A program made the translations under genes and the position numbers. This document shows, one piece after another, positions 36,944 to 45,329 of a DNA stretch of 64,000 nucleotides; the stretch's first letter is position 1, and every line of letters begins with the position of its first letter. The notes below the pieces were generated by a model. It did not search any database and was not told the DNA's origin. It saw nothing but the letters and a program-made list of their open reading frames with translations. Origin of the DNA: Pseudooctadecabacter jejudonensis (GTDB taxonomy: Bacteria > Pseudomonadota > Alphaproteobacteria > Rhodobacterales > Rhodobacteraceae); contig NZ_FWFT01000001.1 in NCBI RefSeq assembly GCF_900172275.1, positions 930,001 to 994,000 on the forward strand. Reading direction: 5' to 3'.

Positions 36944-37149
36944 AACAGGCGCTCCCGCAGGCCCCCGTGACATTCGCAACAATTTGACAAAGGCAAACCG
37001 GCGCACCTTGCCGGTTTCCCTTGAAAAACGGGGGCAACATGACAATATTCACCCCAAGGGAGTTCCGGCAGCCCACCTTGGGTTGGCCCTGGGGCCCGTG
37101 TAAATGACACACCACGCCATACACGATCAACCTTGGAGGGAATTCATTC

Positions 37150-37926
37150 ATGGCTGACTACCGCAACCCGCAGATGACCGCCGCAACAGGCGCGCGGACT
37201 GCACACATTGACGAGGGCCTGCGCGCCCACATGAACAAAGTCTACGGGCTGATGTCCGGCGGCCTGTTCCTGACATTTTTGGCCGCCTGGGCCATCGGCA
37301 CAATGACCGTGTCCGCCACACCCACCGAATACACATTGGGCGGCGGCCGTTACCTGACCGATCTGGGCGCCACACTGTACCTCAGCCCGCTGCGCTGGGT
37401 GCTGATGTTCCTGCCGCTGGTGATGGTTTTTGCCTTTGGCGCCATGATCAACCGCATCTCATCCGCCGGCGCGAACCTGTTTTTCTACGTGTTCGCCGCT
37501 GCAATGGGCGTTTCGATTTCGTGGATCTTCGTGGCCTTCACAGGCACTTCCATCGCGCAGGTGTTCCTGATCACCTCGATCGCCTTCGCCGGTCTGTCCC
37601 TGTGGGGCTACACCACCAAACGTGACATCTCCGGTTGGGGCAGCTTCCTGATCATGGGCGTGATCGGCCTGATCGTGGCCTCCATCGTCAACATCTGGCT
37701 GCAGTCTGATGCGCTGGGTTGGGCCGTATCCGTGATTGGCCTGCTGATCTTCGCGGGCCTCACCGCCTACGATACGCAGCGGATCAAGAATGAGTACGTC
37801 GCCCACGCGGCACATGGCGATCAGGAGTGGTTGGACAAATCCGCGATCATGGGATCGTTGAGCCTCTATATCAACTTCATCAACATGTTCATGTTCCTGC
37901 TGCAGTTCCTCGGCAATCGAGAATAG
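37150..37926 (+). CDS. BAX inhibitor-1/YccA family membrane protein
   Basis: 258 residues, seven membrane helices. Hydrophilic N-terminus (~1-30, ends AHMNKVYGLMSGGL), helices throughout, and the C-terminal LTAYDTQRIKN and LSLYINFINMFMFLLQFLGNRE motifs typical of the family. BI-1/YccA proteins are inner-membrane, pH-sensitive leak or FtsH-modulating proteins. Strong GGAGG ribosome site. Monocistronic with a good terminator. Confidence 0.92.
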   Translation: MADYRNPQMTAATGARTAHIDEGLRAHMNKVYGLMSGGLFLTFLAAWAIGTMTVSATPTEYTLGGGRYLTDLGATLYLSPLRWVLMFLPLVMVFAFGAMINRISSAGANLFFYVFAAAMGVSISWIFVAFTGTSIAQVFLITSIAFAGLSLWGYTTKRDISGWGSFLIMGVIGLIVASIVNIWLQSDALGWAVSVIGLLIFAGLTAYDTQRIKNEYVAHAAHGDQEWLDKSAIMGSLSLYINFINMFMFLLQFLGNRE

Positions 37927-37949
37927 CCGCTGTTGGAGTGAGACATTTG

Positions 37950-37974
37950 GGGTCGCCTTCGGGCGGCCCTTTTT
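37950..37974 (+). terminator. Factor-independent terminator of the BAX inhibitor-like gene
   Basis: GGGTCGCC-TTCG-GGCGGCCC, an 8-bp stem with a UUCG tetraloop, followed immediately by TTTTTC. It lies 24 bases after the stop at 37926. Confidence 0.92.
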
Positions 37975-38002
37975 CGTTTGCCGTCAGGCCATACGAAAAA
38001 GG

Positions 38003-38134
38003 CGGATCGGATGGGCTTCGCCCATCCGATCCGTTGTCTGTGTTGAGAGGACTGAATGGTGGGGTATCCCTGCACCTGCCCATGTCAGACAAATTGGCTG
38101 GGACGGATTTTGCATATTTTTGAAACAGCGAAAC
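38003..38134 (+). repeat. Perfect GGATCGG hairpin and family C box
   Basis: CGGATCGGATGGGC-TTC-GCCCATCCGATCCG is a perfect 14-bp hairpin (38003-38033). About 80 bases on is GCATATTTTTGAAACAGCGA (38112-38131, continuing AAC). It fills the interval between the BAX inhibitor-like gene and the end of the GNAT gene. Same pair of elements as at 27688-27763. Confidence 0.8.
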
Positions 38135-38138
38135 GGGA

Positions 38139-38633
38139 TCACAAGGCGCGCGACATTTCCACGGCCGGAAAGTCGATACCGGGTCCAAGGGGGACAGTGA
38201 CCTTTGTCCCTGTTTCGAACCCCATTGCGGTGTAGAAGGGCTCGGCGGTTCGCGTGGACAGGCACATCATGCGGCGCAGGCCCTGGGCCTGTGCAGTCGC
38301 AAGGATATGATCCATCAACGCACGTCCCACACCCTGCCGTGTGGTGTCTGGATCGGTCGCGACGTGGCGGATGTGGCCCACGCCGCGCGTCACCGCCCCG
38401 CCCCCAGGTGCGGCGACCGTCCAGCCCCCTGCCCCCAACAGCCGGCCTGCGTGTTCGACACCATAATAGGTGCCACTCGTGATCAGATCAGGCTGGGCGC
38501 GACTGATCAGCGGCAGAGCCATCACCAAGATAGACGCCGGATAATCCCCCTTGAGGAGCCGCGGATAGGACCGCGCCAAAAGGGTGTCGACCTGTCCAAT
38601 ATCTTTTGACGTTGTTGGTCTGATCGTGAACAT
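38139..38633 (-). CDS. GNAT-family N-acetyltransferase
   Basis: 164 residues from MFTIRPTTSKDIGQVDTLL. GNAT motif A is seen as HIRHVATDPDTTRQGVGRALMDHI (R/Q-x-x-G-x-G/A acetyl-CoA loop), with motif B in FYTAMGFETG. Substrate unknown. The start was moved from an ATG 20 codons upstream because that part overlaps the rpmG terminator. Confidence 0.88.
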   Translation of the reverse strand: MFTIRPTTSKDIGQVDTLLARSYPRLLKGDYPASILVMALPLISRAQPDLITSGTYYGVEHAGRLLGAGGWTVAAPGGGAVTRGVGHIRHVATDPDTTRQGVGRALMDHILATAQAQGLRRMMCLSTRTAEPFYTAMGFETGTKVTVPLGPGIDFPAVEMSRAL

Positions 38634-38651
38634 CGCGCCCTCCTTCCCAAA

Positions 38652-38680
38652 CGAAAACGGGCCACCCGATGGGTGACCCG
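38652..38680 (-). terminator. Factor-independent terminator of rpmG
   Basis: Minus strand: CGGGTCACCC-ATC-GGGTGGCCCG (10-bp stem with one G-U) followed by TTTTCG. It lies 25 bases after the rpmG stop. Confidence 0.9.
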
Positions 38681-38705
38681 CTGTCTTGTTCAAAGTCAGG
38701 CAGAC

Positions 38706-38873
38706 TTACTTGATCTTGCCTTCTTTGTATTCGACATGCTTACGCACCACGGGGTCATACTTCCGGACCACCATCTTTTCGGTCATGGTGCGTGCGTTTT
38801 TCTTGGTCACGTAGAAGTGGCCAGTGCCTGCGGTGGAGTTCAGGCGGATCTTGATCGTGGTTGGCTTCGCCAT
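38706..38873 (-). CDS. rpmG: 50S ribosomal protein L33
   Basis: 55 residues ([20 protein letters not shown] at the start, [11 protein letters not shown] at the end), full length for bacterial L33. It has no cysteines, so it is the zinc-independent paralogue. AGGAGAG-like RBS upstream (GAGAGAGCCT). Monocistronic with its own terminator. Component of the large ribosomal subunit near the E site. Confidence 0.97.
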   Translation of the reverse strand: MAKPTTIKIRLNSTAGTGHFYVTKKNARTMTEKMVVRKYDPVVRKHVEYKEGKIK

Positions 38874-39045
38874 AGGCTCTCTCCGATTGCGCGCAGCCCG
38901 CGGCCACGCGTGAATTCATAATGAACCCGCCTTCTACGGGGTTTGTGGCGTGAGTCAACAGCCAAAGGATGGATTTCCGTGGGCGCAGAAAATTGGCCGC
39001 AAAAGCGCCCTGCGCACCCGCACGACTGCCCCATTGGGCAAACGT

Positions 39046-39508
39046 GCGCGGAGGGTCTATAAGCCGGATTTTGTTCCTTTGGGGCCGTGACCCCAAATTC
39101 GATGACCATTCATCTCAGACGTCTGTTGCCAGACGCCCTCTAGCTGCCAACCCGGACCTGCTCGGATCAAGGCGATCCTGGGGTTGCCCCCACGCGGTCC
39201 CTATTTGGCATTGCTCCCGGTGGGGCTTGCCATACCGTTGGTGTTGCCACCCCCGTGGTGGGCTCTTACCCCACCGTTTCACCTGTGACCGCGCGTGCGC
39301 GGCTGACTGTTCTCTGTGGCGCTGTCCGTCGGGTTGCCCCGCCCAGGCGTTACCTGGCACCGTGCCCTGATGGAGTCCGGACTTTCCTCCACGGCGCATT
39401 TCGCGAAGCGAATGCGCCGATCGCGGCAGTCGTTTCAAAGAAACGATGAGAGCGAACGTCGTCTACGCCGTGCAAAACAAGCCGCGGCGGTCATCCGACC
39501 CTCCGCGC
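39046..39508 (-). ncRNA. rnpB: RNase P RNA
   Basis: Type A RNase P RNA, catalytic component for tRNA 5' maturation. The minus strand has GAGGAAAGTCCGGACTCC (P4 5' strand), later segments of the core, and near the 3' end the ACAAAATCCGGCTTATAGACCC stretch (given here as AAATCCGGCTTATAGACC). Ends were set by P1 pairing GCGCGGAGGGTC (39497-39508) with GACCCTCCGCGC (39046-39057). At ~463 nt it is long; the P3 region holds two extra perfect hairpins. Its promoter must lie inside the amidase gene 10 bases upstream. Confidence 0.95.
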
Positions 39509-39517
39509 GTCTTCGCC

Positions 39518-40195
39518 CTACGAGGTGGCGGACATTTGCGCAAGACCAAAGCGCGCGGCCAGATCAGCGGCCAGCGCGCAATCTGTCCCATCCAGCGGGC
39601 CAAGATAGCCCGCACGGTGACGCAGGCGGAAGGCGTCCAGCAGGACCTCAAACGCCACATCCGCCGTATATCCAAAGGCCGCCGCATCGCGCCGGAACGC
39701 CGCCTCGGTCGCGGCGCAAGGCGCGGTTGGGGCGGCGGTGATGGCAAGGTCTTGCCGCGCCAGTCGGGCCCAATCAAATCGCGGCCCCGGGTCGATCTTG
39801 CGCCCGGGCGCCAGATCGGAATGGGCGATAACGCGGTGGGGCGGGATGGTCCAGCGGCCCATGATGCCCCGCATCAGCCCCTCAAGCGCGTCCATCAGGG
39901 GCGCGGCAAAAGGGGACGCGCCGTCGTTCGACAGCTCAATCCCGATGGAGCGTGAATTGACGTCCGTGACATCACCCCACCGCCCTGCCCCCGCGTGCCA
40001 GGCGCGCATGTCTTCGTCCACCAAAGACACGACGTCCCCTTGGGGGGAGATGATGTAATGCGCCGACACCTCGGCCTCCGGGGCGCACAGCCAGTCGCGC
40101 GCGCGGGTCCAATCGGGCATCGCGGTATAGTGCAGCACGATCAGATCAGGCGTCGCCCCATCGCGCCGCGGGCCAAAGTTGGGCGAAAGGCCCAT
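39518..40195 (-). CDS. N-acetylmuramoyl-L-alanine amidase (amidase_2 type)
   Basis: 225 residues, zinc amidase cleaving the lactyl bond between MurNAc and L-Ala. Motifs: DLIVLHYTAMPDW (first zinc histidine), VSAHYIISPQGDV, WHAGAGRWGD, SIGIELSNDG and AHSDLAPGRKIDPGPRF (second zinc His and Asp/catalytic Lys). A C-terminal ~65-residue helical extension resembles a PG-binding domain. No signal peptide, as in the AmiD/AmpD-like roseobacter proteins, so a cytoplasmic recycling role is possible. Confidence 0.88.
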   Translation of the reverse strand: MGLSPNFGPRRDGATPDLIVLHYTAMPDWTRARDWLCAPEAEVSAHYIISPQGDVVSLVDEDMRAWHAGAGRWGDVTDVNSRSIGIELSNDGASPFAAPLMDALEGLMRGIMGRWTIPPHRVIAHSDLAPGRKIDPGPRFDWARLARQDLAITAAPTAPCAATEAAFRRDAAAFGYTADVAFEVLLDAFRLRHRAGYLGPLDGTDCALAADLAARFGLAQMSATS

Positions 40196-40201
40196 ACCGG
40201 T

Positions 40202-40933
40202 TTAGTTGCCGGAGGCCAGCGTGCGGAACGGTTGTGGATCCCAACCGCAGGCGAACCCGTCCCCATCGGGGTCAAGGCCCAGCCGGTCGCGCTGTGGGCC
40301 GCCCCGGCTGATGAAATCGCGCTGCGCCTCATCCGGTGTGCGGTACTTGGCGCAATTGCGGGCAAAGCGGTTCGCCGCGTTGAAGCCAGTGCGGTTGAAC
40401 ACAGACTCGCCCAGATTGTTGGGCGCTTGCAGGGCATATTGCACGATGTTGGGGCCAGTGTTGCCATTGCGATCCGGCAGATCCGTGACCTCGATCAACT
40501 GATAGGCCGCCGCCTGCCGTTCGCGCCGCTGGGCATCGCTCTCGATGCTTTCGCGGGCTGACACGGCGCCAAAATCCTGCTCGTCCGAGATATCGCCATT
40601 AGACCCTGACTGAACGGGCAAAGCGCCGCCGCCTGCCGCCACAGGTCCGCCGCCGATGCCCGCCGCCGCCAGATCAGAGGCATCCACCCCGCCAGTCGCG
40701 GCAGGGCCAGTTCCCCCAGTCGGCCCAATTCCGGAAGCGTTTGGCGTTACGATTGCGCCATTAGGGGCCACGGTCGGGCCAACCTGTCCGCGCAACTCAG
40801 CCTCACGGCGGGCGCGGTCCAGCTCAAATTCAGCAAAGTCGTTGAAGCCCACGCCCTGCCCGCTGTCAGGCACCTGCGATGCACATCCTGCCAGAACCAA
40901 TGCAAAGGTTCCAAAAATCACTGTCTTTTTCAC
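40202..40933 (-). CDS. lipoprotein with excalibur-like C-terminal motif
   Basis: 243 residues. Signal peptide with lipobox LAGC (Cys17). Low-complexity Gly/Ala/Pro-rich middle (~55-110), then a conserved C-terminal part ending LDPDGDGFACGWDPQPFR, which has the D-x-D-x-D-G-x-x-C core of excalibur calcium-binding motifs. I infer an outer-membrane lipoprotein facing the periplasm. It ends six bases before the amidase start, so the two are likely co-transcribed and may share a cell-wall role. Confidence 0.8.
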   Translation of the reverse strand: MKKTVIFGTFALVLAGCASQVPDSGQGVGFNDFAEFELDRARREAELRGQVGPTVAPNGAIVTPNASGIGPTGGTGPAATGGVDASDLAAAGIGGGPVAAGGGALPVQSGSNGDISDEQDFGAVSARESIESDAQRRERQAAAYQLIEVTDLPDRNGNTGPNIVQYALQAPNNLGESVFNRTGFNAANRFARNCAKYRTPDEAQRDFISRGGPQRDRLGLDPDGDGFACGWDPQPFRTLASGN

Positions 40934-40980
40934 GGGCTTGCCTGCCTATCTTGTCATCTGAACCGGTGTCGCTGGGCGGT

Positions 40981-42450
40981 TTACCACCAGCGACCCGGTT
41001 TTGCTACAAATTGCGCGGCCTGTTCCAACGCGTAGGCAGTATTCAGCAAATCGCCTTCTTCCCACGGACGGCCAATCAGCTGCAGACCAAGGGGCAGCCC
41101 CGCCGCATCCACACCCGTCGGCACCGCAATCCCGGGCAAGCCCGCCAGATTCACCGTCACGGTGAACACGTCGTTGAGATACATTTGCACCGGATCATCG
41201 AACTTTTTGCCAAGTTCAAAGGCCGCGGACGGCGTGGCAGGTGTCAAAATCGCATCCACCCCTTGGGCGAACACGTCGTCAAAATCGCGTTTGATCAGGG
41301 CACGGACCTTGCGGGCACGATTGTAATAGGCATCGTAAAAGCCTGCGGACAGCACATAGGTGCCGATCATCACGCGGCGTTTCACTTCGTTACCAAAGCC
41401 CTCGGCCCGCGTCTTTTCATACATCTCAGTGATGCCATCGCCCGCGTCCAGTTTGGCGCGGTGGCCGAACCGCACGCCGTCATAGCGCGCCAGGTTCGAT
41501 GATGCCTCAGCCGGGGCAATCACGTAATAGGCCGGCAGCGCGTATTTGGTGTGCGGCAACGAAATATCGACAATCTTCGCACCTGCGTCGCGCAACATCG
41601 CCGTGCCATCTTCCCACAGCTTTTCAATCTCCGCCGGCATGCCGTCCATGCGGTATTCCGATGGAATGCCAATGGTCTTGCCCCGAATGTCGCCCGTCAA
41701 CGCGGCCTCAAAATCCGGCACAGGCAGATCAGCACTCGTGCTGTCCTTTGGGTCATGGCCACACATGGATTTCAGCATGATGGCCGCATCGCGCACGTCT
41801 TTGGTCATCGGCCCCGCCTGATCAAGCGAGGACGCGAAGGCCACGATGCCCCAGCGCGACACACGGCCATAGGTGGGCTTGATGCCCGTAATGCCGGTAA
41901 AAGCCGCAGGCTGGCGGATGGACCCGCCGGTGTCGGTGCCCGTGGCCCCCAGACACAAATCCGCCGCCACGGCAGAGGCGGACCCGCCGGAGGACCCACC
42001 CGGTGTCAATTCAGCACCGCCCGCTTTCCACGGGTTCACGGCGTTGCCATAAACAGACGTCTCATTGGACGATCCCATGGCGAATTCATCCATGTTGAGC
42101 TTGCCCAACATCACCGCGCCGTCGTTGAACAGCTGCGTGGTGACGGTGGATTCGTATTCCGGCTTGAACCCGTCCAGAATGCCCGACGCCGCCTGCGACG
42201 CCACACCCTTGGTGCAGAACAAATCCTTGATGCCCAGCGGAATGCCGTTGAGGTCCCCGCCATCCTTGCGCGCGTCTGCGGCCTTCGCCTGCTCCATTGC
42301 GATCTCTGGCGTTTTGTGCACAAACGCGCCCAGCGCATCCGCGCCTTCGATCTGGGTCAGACAGGCCTCGGTCAACTCAACAGAGGTCACATCGCCCTTC
42401 TTCAGCGCATCGCGTGCGGCGGCGATGGTCAGTTTGTTCAGATCAGTCAT
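40981..42450 (-). CDS. gatA: Asp-tRNA(Asn)/Glu-tRNA(Gln) amidotransferase subunit A
   Basis: 489 residues, amidase-signature enzyme generating ammonia from glutamine for Gln-tRNA(Gln)/Asn-tRNA(Asn) synthesis. Catalytic triad segments: [10 protein letters not shown] (Lys), [19 protein letters not shown] (cis-Ser and nucleophile Ser), [14 protein letters not shown]. Start overlaps the gatC stop by one base (TAATG). gatB is not in the window. Confidence 0.97.
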   Translation of the reverse strand: MTDLNKLTIAAARDALKKGDVTSVELTEACLTQIEGADALGAFVHKTPEIAMEQAKAADARKDGGDLNGIPLGIKDLFCTKGVASQAASGILDGFKPEYESTVTTQLFNDGAVMLGKLNMDEFAMGSSNETSVYGNAVNPWKAGGAELTPGGSSGGSASAVAADLCLGATGTDTGGSIRQPAAFTGITGIKPTYGRVSRWGIVAFASSLDQAGPMTKDVRDAAIMLKSMCGHDPKDSTSADLPVPDFEAALTGDIRGKTIGIPSEYRMDGMPAEIEKLWEDGTAMLRDAGAKIVDISLPHTKYALPAYYVIAPAEASSNLARYDGVRFGHRAKLDAGDGITEMYEKTRAEGFGNEVKRRVMIGTYVLSAGFYDAYYNRARKVRALIKRDFDDVFAQGVDAILTPATPSAAFELGKKFDDPVQMYLNDVFTVTVNLAGLPGIAVPTGVDAAGLPLGLQLIGRPWEEGDLLNTAYALEQAAQFVAKPGRWW

Positions 42451-42737
42451 TATTCCACCACCTTCGGCACGGCAAAGAACCCTTCGCGGGCATCGGGTGC
42501 GTTTTTCAAAACCGCCTCCGCCTGATCGCCGTCGGTCACAACGTCGTCGCGGCGTTTCAGGCGCTGCGGGGTTACGGATGTCATGGGCTCCACGCCCTCC
42601 ACATCGACCTCATTCAGCTGTTCGATAAAGCCAAGAATGGCGCTGAATTCGCCAGCCAATTCAGGCAAATCAGCCTCTTCCACCTTGATGCGGGCCAATT
42701 TGGCCACGCGGCGTGCGGTTTCCGTGTCGATGGACAT
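42450..42737 (-). CDS. gatC: Asp-tRNA(Asn)/Glu-tRNA(Gln) amidotransferase subunit C
   Basis: 95 residues from [19 protein letters not shown]. The small stabilising subunit that wraps the GatA-GatB interface. Family features: [27 protein letters not shown] and [30 protein letters not shown] at the end ([12 protein letters not shown] is the conserved tail). Start preferred over ATG 42794 because family members begin here. Confidence 0.96.
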   Translation of the reverse strand: MSIDTETARRVAKLARIKVEEADLPELAGEFSAILGFIEQLNEVDVEGVEPMTSVTPQRLKRRDDVVTDGDQAEAVLKNAPDAREGFFAVPKVVE

Positions 42738-42768
42738 GGGATTCTCCGTTTGAACGTTTGGCGCTGCT

Positions 42769-43425
42769 TTACGCGTTTGGGCGGGGCGCTTCAACCGTGT
42801 GGCGGCGGTAAACCTCGATCATCCAGGCCAGCATAACCCCATTCAGGATGTGCCAGAAAATATGGGTGCCCACGGGGAAGACGTCACACAGCGGCATATC
42901 AAGGCTGCGCAGGGTGATCGACAGCGACAGGATCGCAGCCCCTATCACGAACCCACGCGCCGTGGCAGGCATCTGGCGGCGGTAGATCGCGGCATAGGCC
43001 AACAGCAAAATGGGCACCGACCAGTAGAAGTTCGAAATCCCGAAAAAGGGGACAGGGTCCAGTGCAAGGGTGACACCGGCGGCAAAGGGCGCAAAGCCCA
43101 ACGTCCCAATCAGTGCGGCCCACAACGGCCAGCCCACCATGTGCCGGTTGACCACAAACAAATAGACGAGGATGAAAATGCCAATGGGGGCCACATCCGC
43201 CAACGCAGCCCAGGCCGTGGCGTGGGTGTGAAACAGGTAGCTGCCGACCCCGATGGCGAACAGAACGACGCACAGAACGCGGCCCCAAAACAGATGTGAC
43301 ACGCGGGTCCACATCAAAATGGCCGCGATGATGAATGACGCATTGGTCAGCGCGTTCAGCGGCTCCGACCAATAGGTGAAATCGGTGCGTTCGCAGTAGC
43401 CGTCGAAGTGTTCAAACCAGTCCAT
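42769..43425 (-). CDS. ceramidase-domain membrane protein (CREST superfamily)
   Basis: 218 residues from [15 protein letters not shown], seven membrane helices. Motifs of alkaline ceramidase/CREST hydrolases: [13 protein letters not shown] (conserved Ser), [21 protein letters not shown] (His and Asp), and [13 protein letters not shown] (two metal-binding His). The activity in bacteria is untested; sphingolipids are not expected in every roseobacter, so another amide lipid could be the target. An 11-bp direct-repeat array lies upstream. Confidence 0.82.
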   Translation of the reverse strand: MDWFEHFDGYCERTDFTYWSEPLNALTNASFIIAAILMWTRVSHLFWGRVLCVVLFAIGVGSYLFHTHATAWAALADVAPIGIFILVYLFVVNRHMVGWPLWAALIGTLGFAPFAAGVTLALDPVPFFGISNFYWSVPILLLAYAAIYRRQMPATARGFVIGAAILSLSITLRSLDMPLCDVFPVGTHIFWHILNGVMLAWMIEVYRRHTVEAPRPNA

Positions 43426-43482
43426 CGTTGGTCCTTTTTCTGTCCTGGCCACATCTTGGTCCCAACCGAGGTTGGCACAGCT

Positions 43483-43523
43483 GCCATACGCCAGCCATAC
43501 GCGAGCCATACGCAAACCATACC
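43483..43523. repeat. 11-bp tandem direct repeats upstream of the ceramidase-like gene
   Basis: Three complete units GCCATACGCCA, GCCATACGCGA, GCCATACGCAA and a partial fourth (ACCATACC) in perfect 11-bp register, in the 105-bp gap between the tadA stop and the ceramidase-like start. The period is one helical turn, which would place all copies on the same face of DNA. Confidence 0.85.
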
Positions 43524-43530
43524 GCTATTT

Positions 43531-43980
43531 TCAGCGTTTGGCGGCGAAAAAATCGAGAAGCAAAGCCTGCGCCTCTGCCTCTGCCAGCCCGTCATAGACC
43601 TCGGGTTTGTGGTGACATTGGGCATGCGAAAACACCCGCGGCCCCTGTGCCACGCCGCCCGATTTGGGATCGGCCGCGCCGTAATAAAGCCTTTGAATTC
43701 GGGCGTTTGAGATGGCAGCGGCACACATGGGACAGGGTTCCAACGTCACGTACAAATCGCACCCCGTCAGCCGTTCCTGGCCCAGTTCTGCACACGCCGC
43801 CCGAATGGCCAAAACCTCCGCATGGGCGGTCGGATCCTTGAGTTCCCGCGTCCTATTCCCCGCCGCGGCGATGACCTCGCCCAAGGGCGAAACCACCACC
43901 GCACCCACCGGCACCTCACCGCGAAGGGCTGCGGCGCGGGCCTCTGTAAGGGCCTGATCCATATGGGTTTTAAAGGTCAT
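43531..43980 (-). CDS. tadA: tRNA adenosine(34) deaminase
   Basis: 149 residues from MTFKTHMDQALTEAR; ATG codons at 43992 and 44016 are alternatives. Zinc deaminase motifs: HAEVLAIR (His53, catalytic Glu55) and LEPCPMCAAAI (Cys83, Cys86). It converts A34 to inosine in tRNA-Arg(ACG). DPKSGGVAQGPRVF is the TadA-specific segment. Divergent from rluB. Confidence 0.93.
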   Translation of the reverse strand: MTFKTHMDQALTEARAAALRGEVPVGAVVVSPLGEVIAAAGNRTRELKDPTAHAEVLAIRAACAELGQERLTGCDLYVTLEPCPMCAAAISNARIQRLYYGAADPKSGGVAQGPRVFSHAQCHHKPEVYDGLAEAEAQALLLDFFAAKR

Positions 43981-44028
43981 GGGTGTTTTCATGGCGGGCG
44001 TGGCGCTGTTTGGCAAGCGCGAGATTTA

Positions 44029-44048
44029 GGTATTTTTGACCCAAAGAA
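44029..44048 (-). repeat. Family B 20-nt box between divergent genes
   Basis: TTCTTTGGGTCAAAAATACC on the minus strand, exact copy of the box at 2711, 33069, 49800 and 53571. Here it lies between tadA and rluB, which are divergently transcribed, so it cannot be a terminator for either. Confidence 0.85.
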
Positions 44049-44110
44049 GCGAGGGCGCGCGCGATTGGATGCCCATTGCAAGCCGCGCGCGCAAGGCTTA
44101 GGCGGCATAC

Positions 44111-44944
44111 ATGACTGATGAGACCGAAAAAACACCGCCGGGCGACCGGATCGCCAAGGTTCTGGCCCGCGCAGGCGTGGCCAGCCGCCGCGAGGCCGAA
44201 AAGATCGTCGAGGCGGGCCGCGTGAGCGTGAACGGCAAGACCGTGCTGACGCCTGCGTTGAATGTGACCCCAAAGGACCGGATCTTACTGGATGGCGCCC
44301 CCTTGGCCACGCCTGAGCCGCCGCGCATGTGGTTGTATCACAAGCCCGCAGGTTTGGTCACAACCGAACGGGATGATCAGGGCCGTGAGACGGTGTTTGA
44401 CGCGCTGCCCAATGACATGCCGCGGGTGATGTCTGTGGGGCGGCTTGATCTGAATTCCGAGGGCCTGTTGGTTCTGGTCAACGATGGCGACCTCAAACGC
44501 AAGATGGAGCTGCCCGCCACAGGCTGGCTGCGGCGCTACCGTGTGCGCATCAAGGGCAGCCTGAGCGAGGCCAAGCTTGATGTCTTGCGCAAAGGCATCG
44601 AGGTGGACGGGGTCCGTTACGCCCCGATGGAGGTCACATTTGACCGCCAACAGGGGGCCAATGCCTGGCTGACCGTTGGCCTGCGCGAAGGCAAAAACCG
44701 CGAGATCCGCCGCGTGATGGAAGCGTCAGGCGTCATCGTGAACCGCCTCATCCGCATTTCGTACGGGCCATTTCAGCTGGGCAATCTGAAGGCCGGGGAC
44801 GTGGAAGAGGTCAAGCAGCGCATCGTCAAAGACCAGATGGGCCTGCGTGAGCGTCCCAAGCCGCAACGCACCCGCAAAGCGCCTCCCAAGGGCAAGCGTC
44901 CGACCCGCGCTGGCAAACCTACGGGGAAAACGCCGCCCAGATGA
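44111..44944 (+). CDS. rluB: RsuA/RluB-family pseudouridine synthase
   Basis: 277 residues. S4 RNA-binding domain (~12-60, RIAKVLARAGVASRREAEKIV), then the catalytic domain with SVGRLDLNSEGLLVLVNDG (Asp113), RRYRVRIKG and GLREGKNREIRRVMEA. The C-terminal ~45 residues are a basic Lys/Arg/Pro tail typical of RluB orthologues. Probably modifies U2605 of 23S rRNA; RluE/RsuA activity is less likely. Confidence 0.9.
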   Translation: MTDETEKTPPGDRIAKVLARAGVASRREAEKIVEAGRVSVNGKTVLTPALNVTPKDRILLDGAPLATPEPPRMWLYHKPAGLVTTERDDQGRETVFDALPNDMPRVMSVGRLDLNSEGLLVLVNDGDLKRKMELPATGWLRRYRVRIKGSLSEAKLDVLRKGIEVDGVRYAPMEVTFDRQQGANAWLTVGLREGKNREIRRVMEASGVIVNRLIRISYGPFQLGNLKAGDVEEVKQRIVKDQMGLRERPKPQRTRKAPPKGKRPTRAGKPTGKTPPR

Positions 44945-45131
44945 CCCTTGCCCCGCCTTGACAGGTCTTGCATGGTGTTTTGAGCCGAAGATGGGGACCA
45001 AATGGCCGAAAGTGTGGGATATTTTGCCTGTTTCATGGCGGTTTTGACCGCTTTGACGGCTGTGGCCCCTAAAAACCGGCCGGCCCTTGGCTTACGTATG
45101 AGAGCATCTGAAACAGCGGATGCCCTGCGCA

Positions 45132-45326
45132 ATGGCCCGTTTTATCATCTTTTTGGCCGTTCTGGCCGCTGTGATCGCTGTGATCACCGCCGTTCGCCGC
45201 GCGTGGCGAACCGCGTTGACCCACGCTGAGGACCCGAATTTGCCGAAATCCATGCAAACCCTGACCTATATCCTTTTGCTGCTTTTGATGCTGGGCGTTG
45301 TCACCGGCTGGCTGGAGGGGCTGTAG
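45132..45326 (+). CDS. small membrane protein heading the XpaC-TelA block
   Basis: 64 residues from MARFIIFLAVLAAVIAV. Two membrane helices (~3-22 and ~43-62) with a basic/acidic loop (RRAWRTALTHAEDPNLPKSM). No family recognised. It ends three bases before the XpaC start, so it is likely part of the same transcript. The 187 bases upstream (44945-45131) contain no gene that I can support and presumably hold the promoter. Confidence 0.7.
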   Translation: MARFIIFLAVLAAVIAVITAVRRAWRTALTHAEDPNLPKSMQTLTYILLLLLMLGVVTGWLEGL

Positions 45327-45329
45327 CGC

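Noticed and set aside
36984-37017. TTGACA followed by a hairpin as a promoter-operator for the BAX inhibitor-like gene
   Set aside because: The -10 position falls in the hairpin with no match; the hairpin is better read as the end of the DUF1127 transcript.
45002-45229. 75-codon plus-strand frame before the small membrane protein
   Set aside because: It overlaps the better-supported 64-residue gene, has no membrane or domain character, and its tail is Arg-rich shadow sequence.
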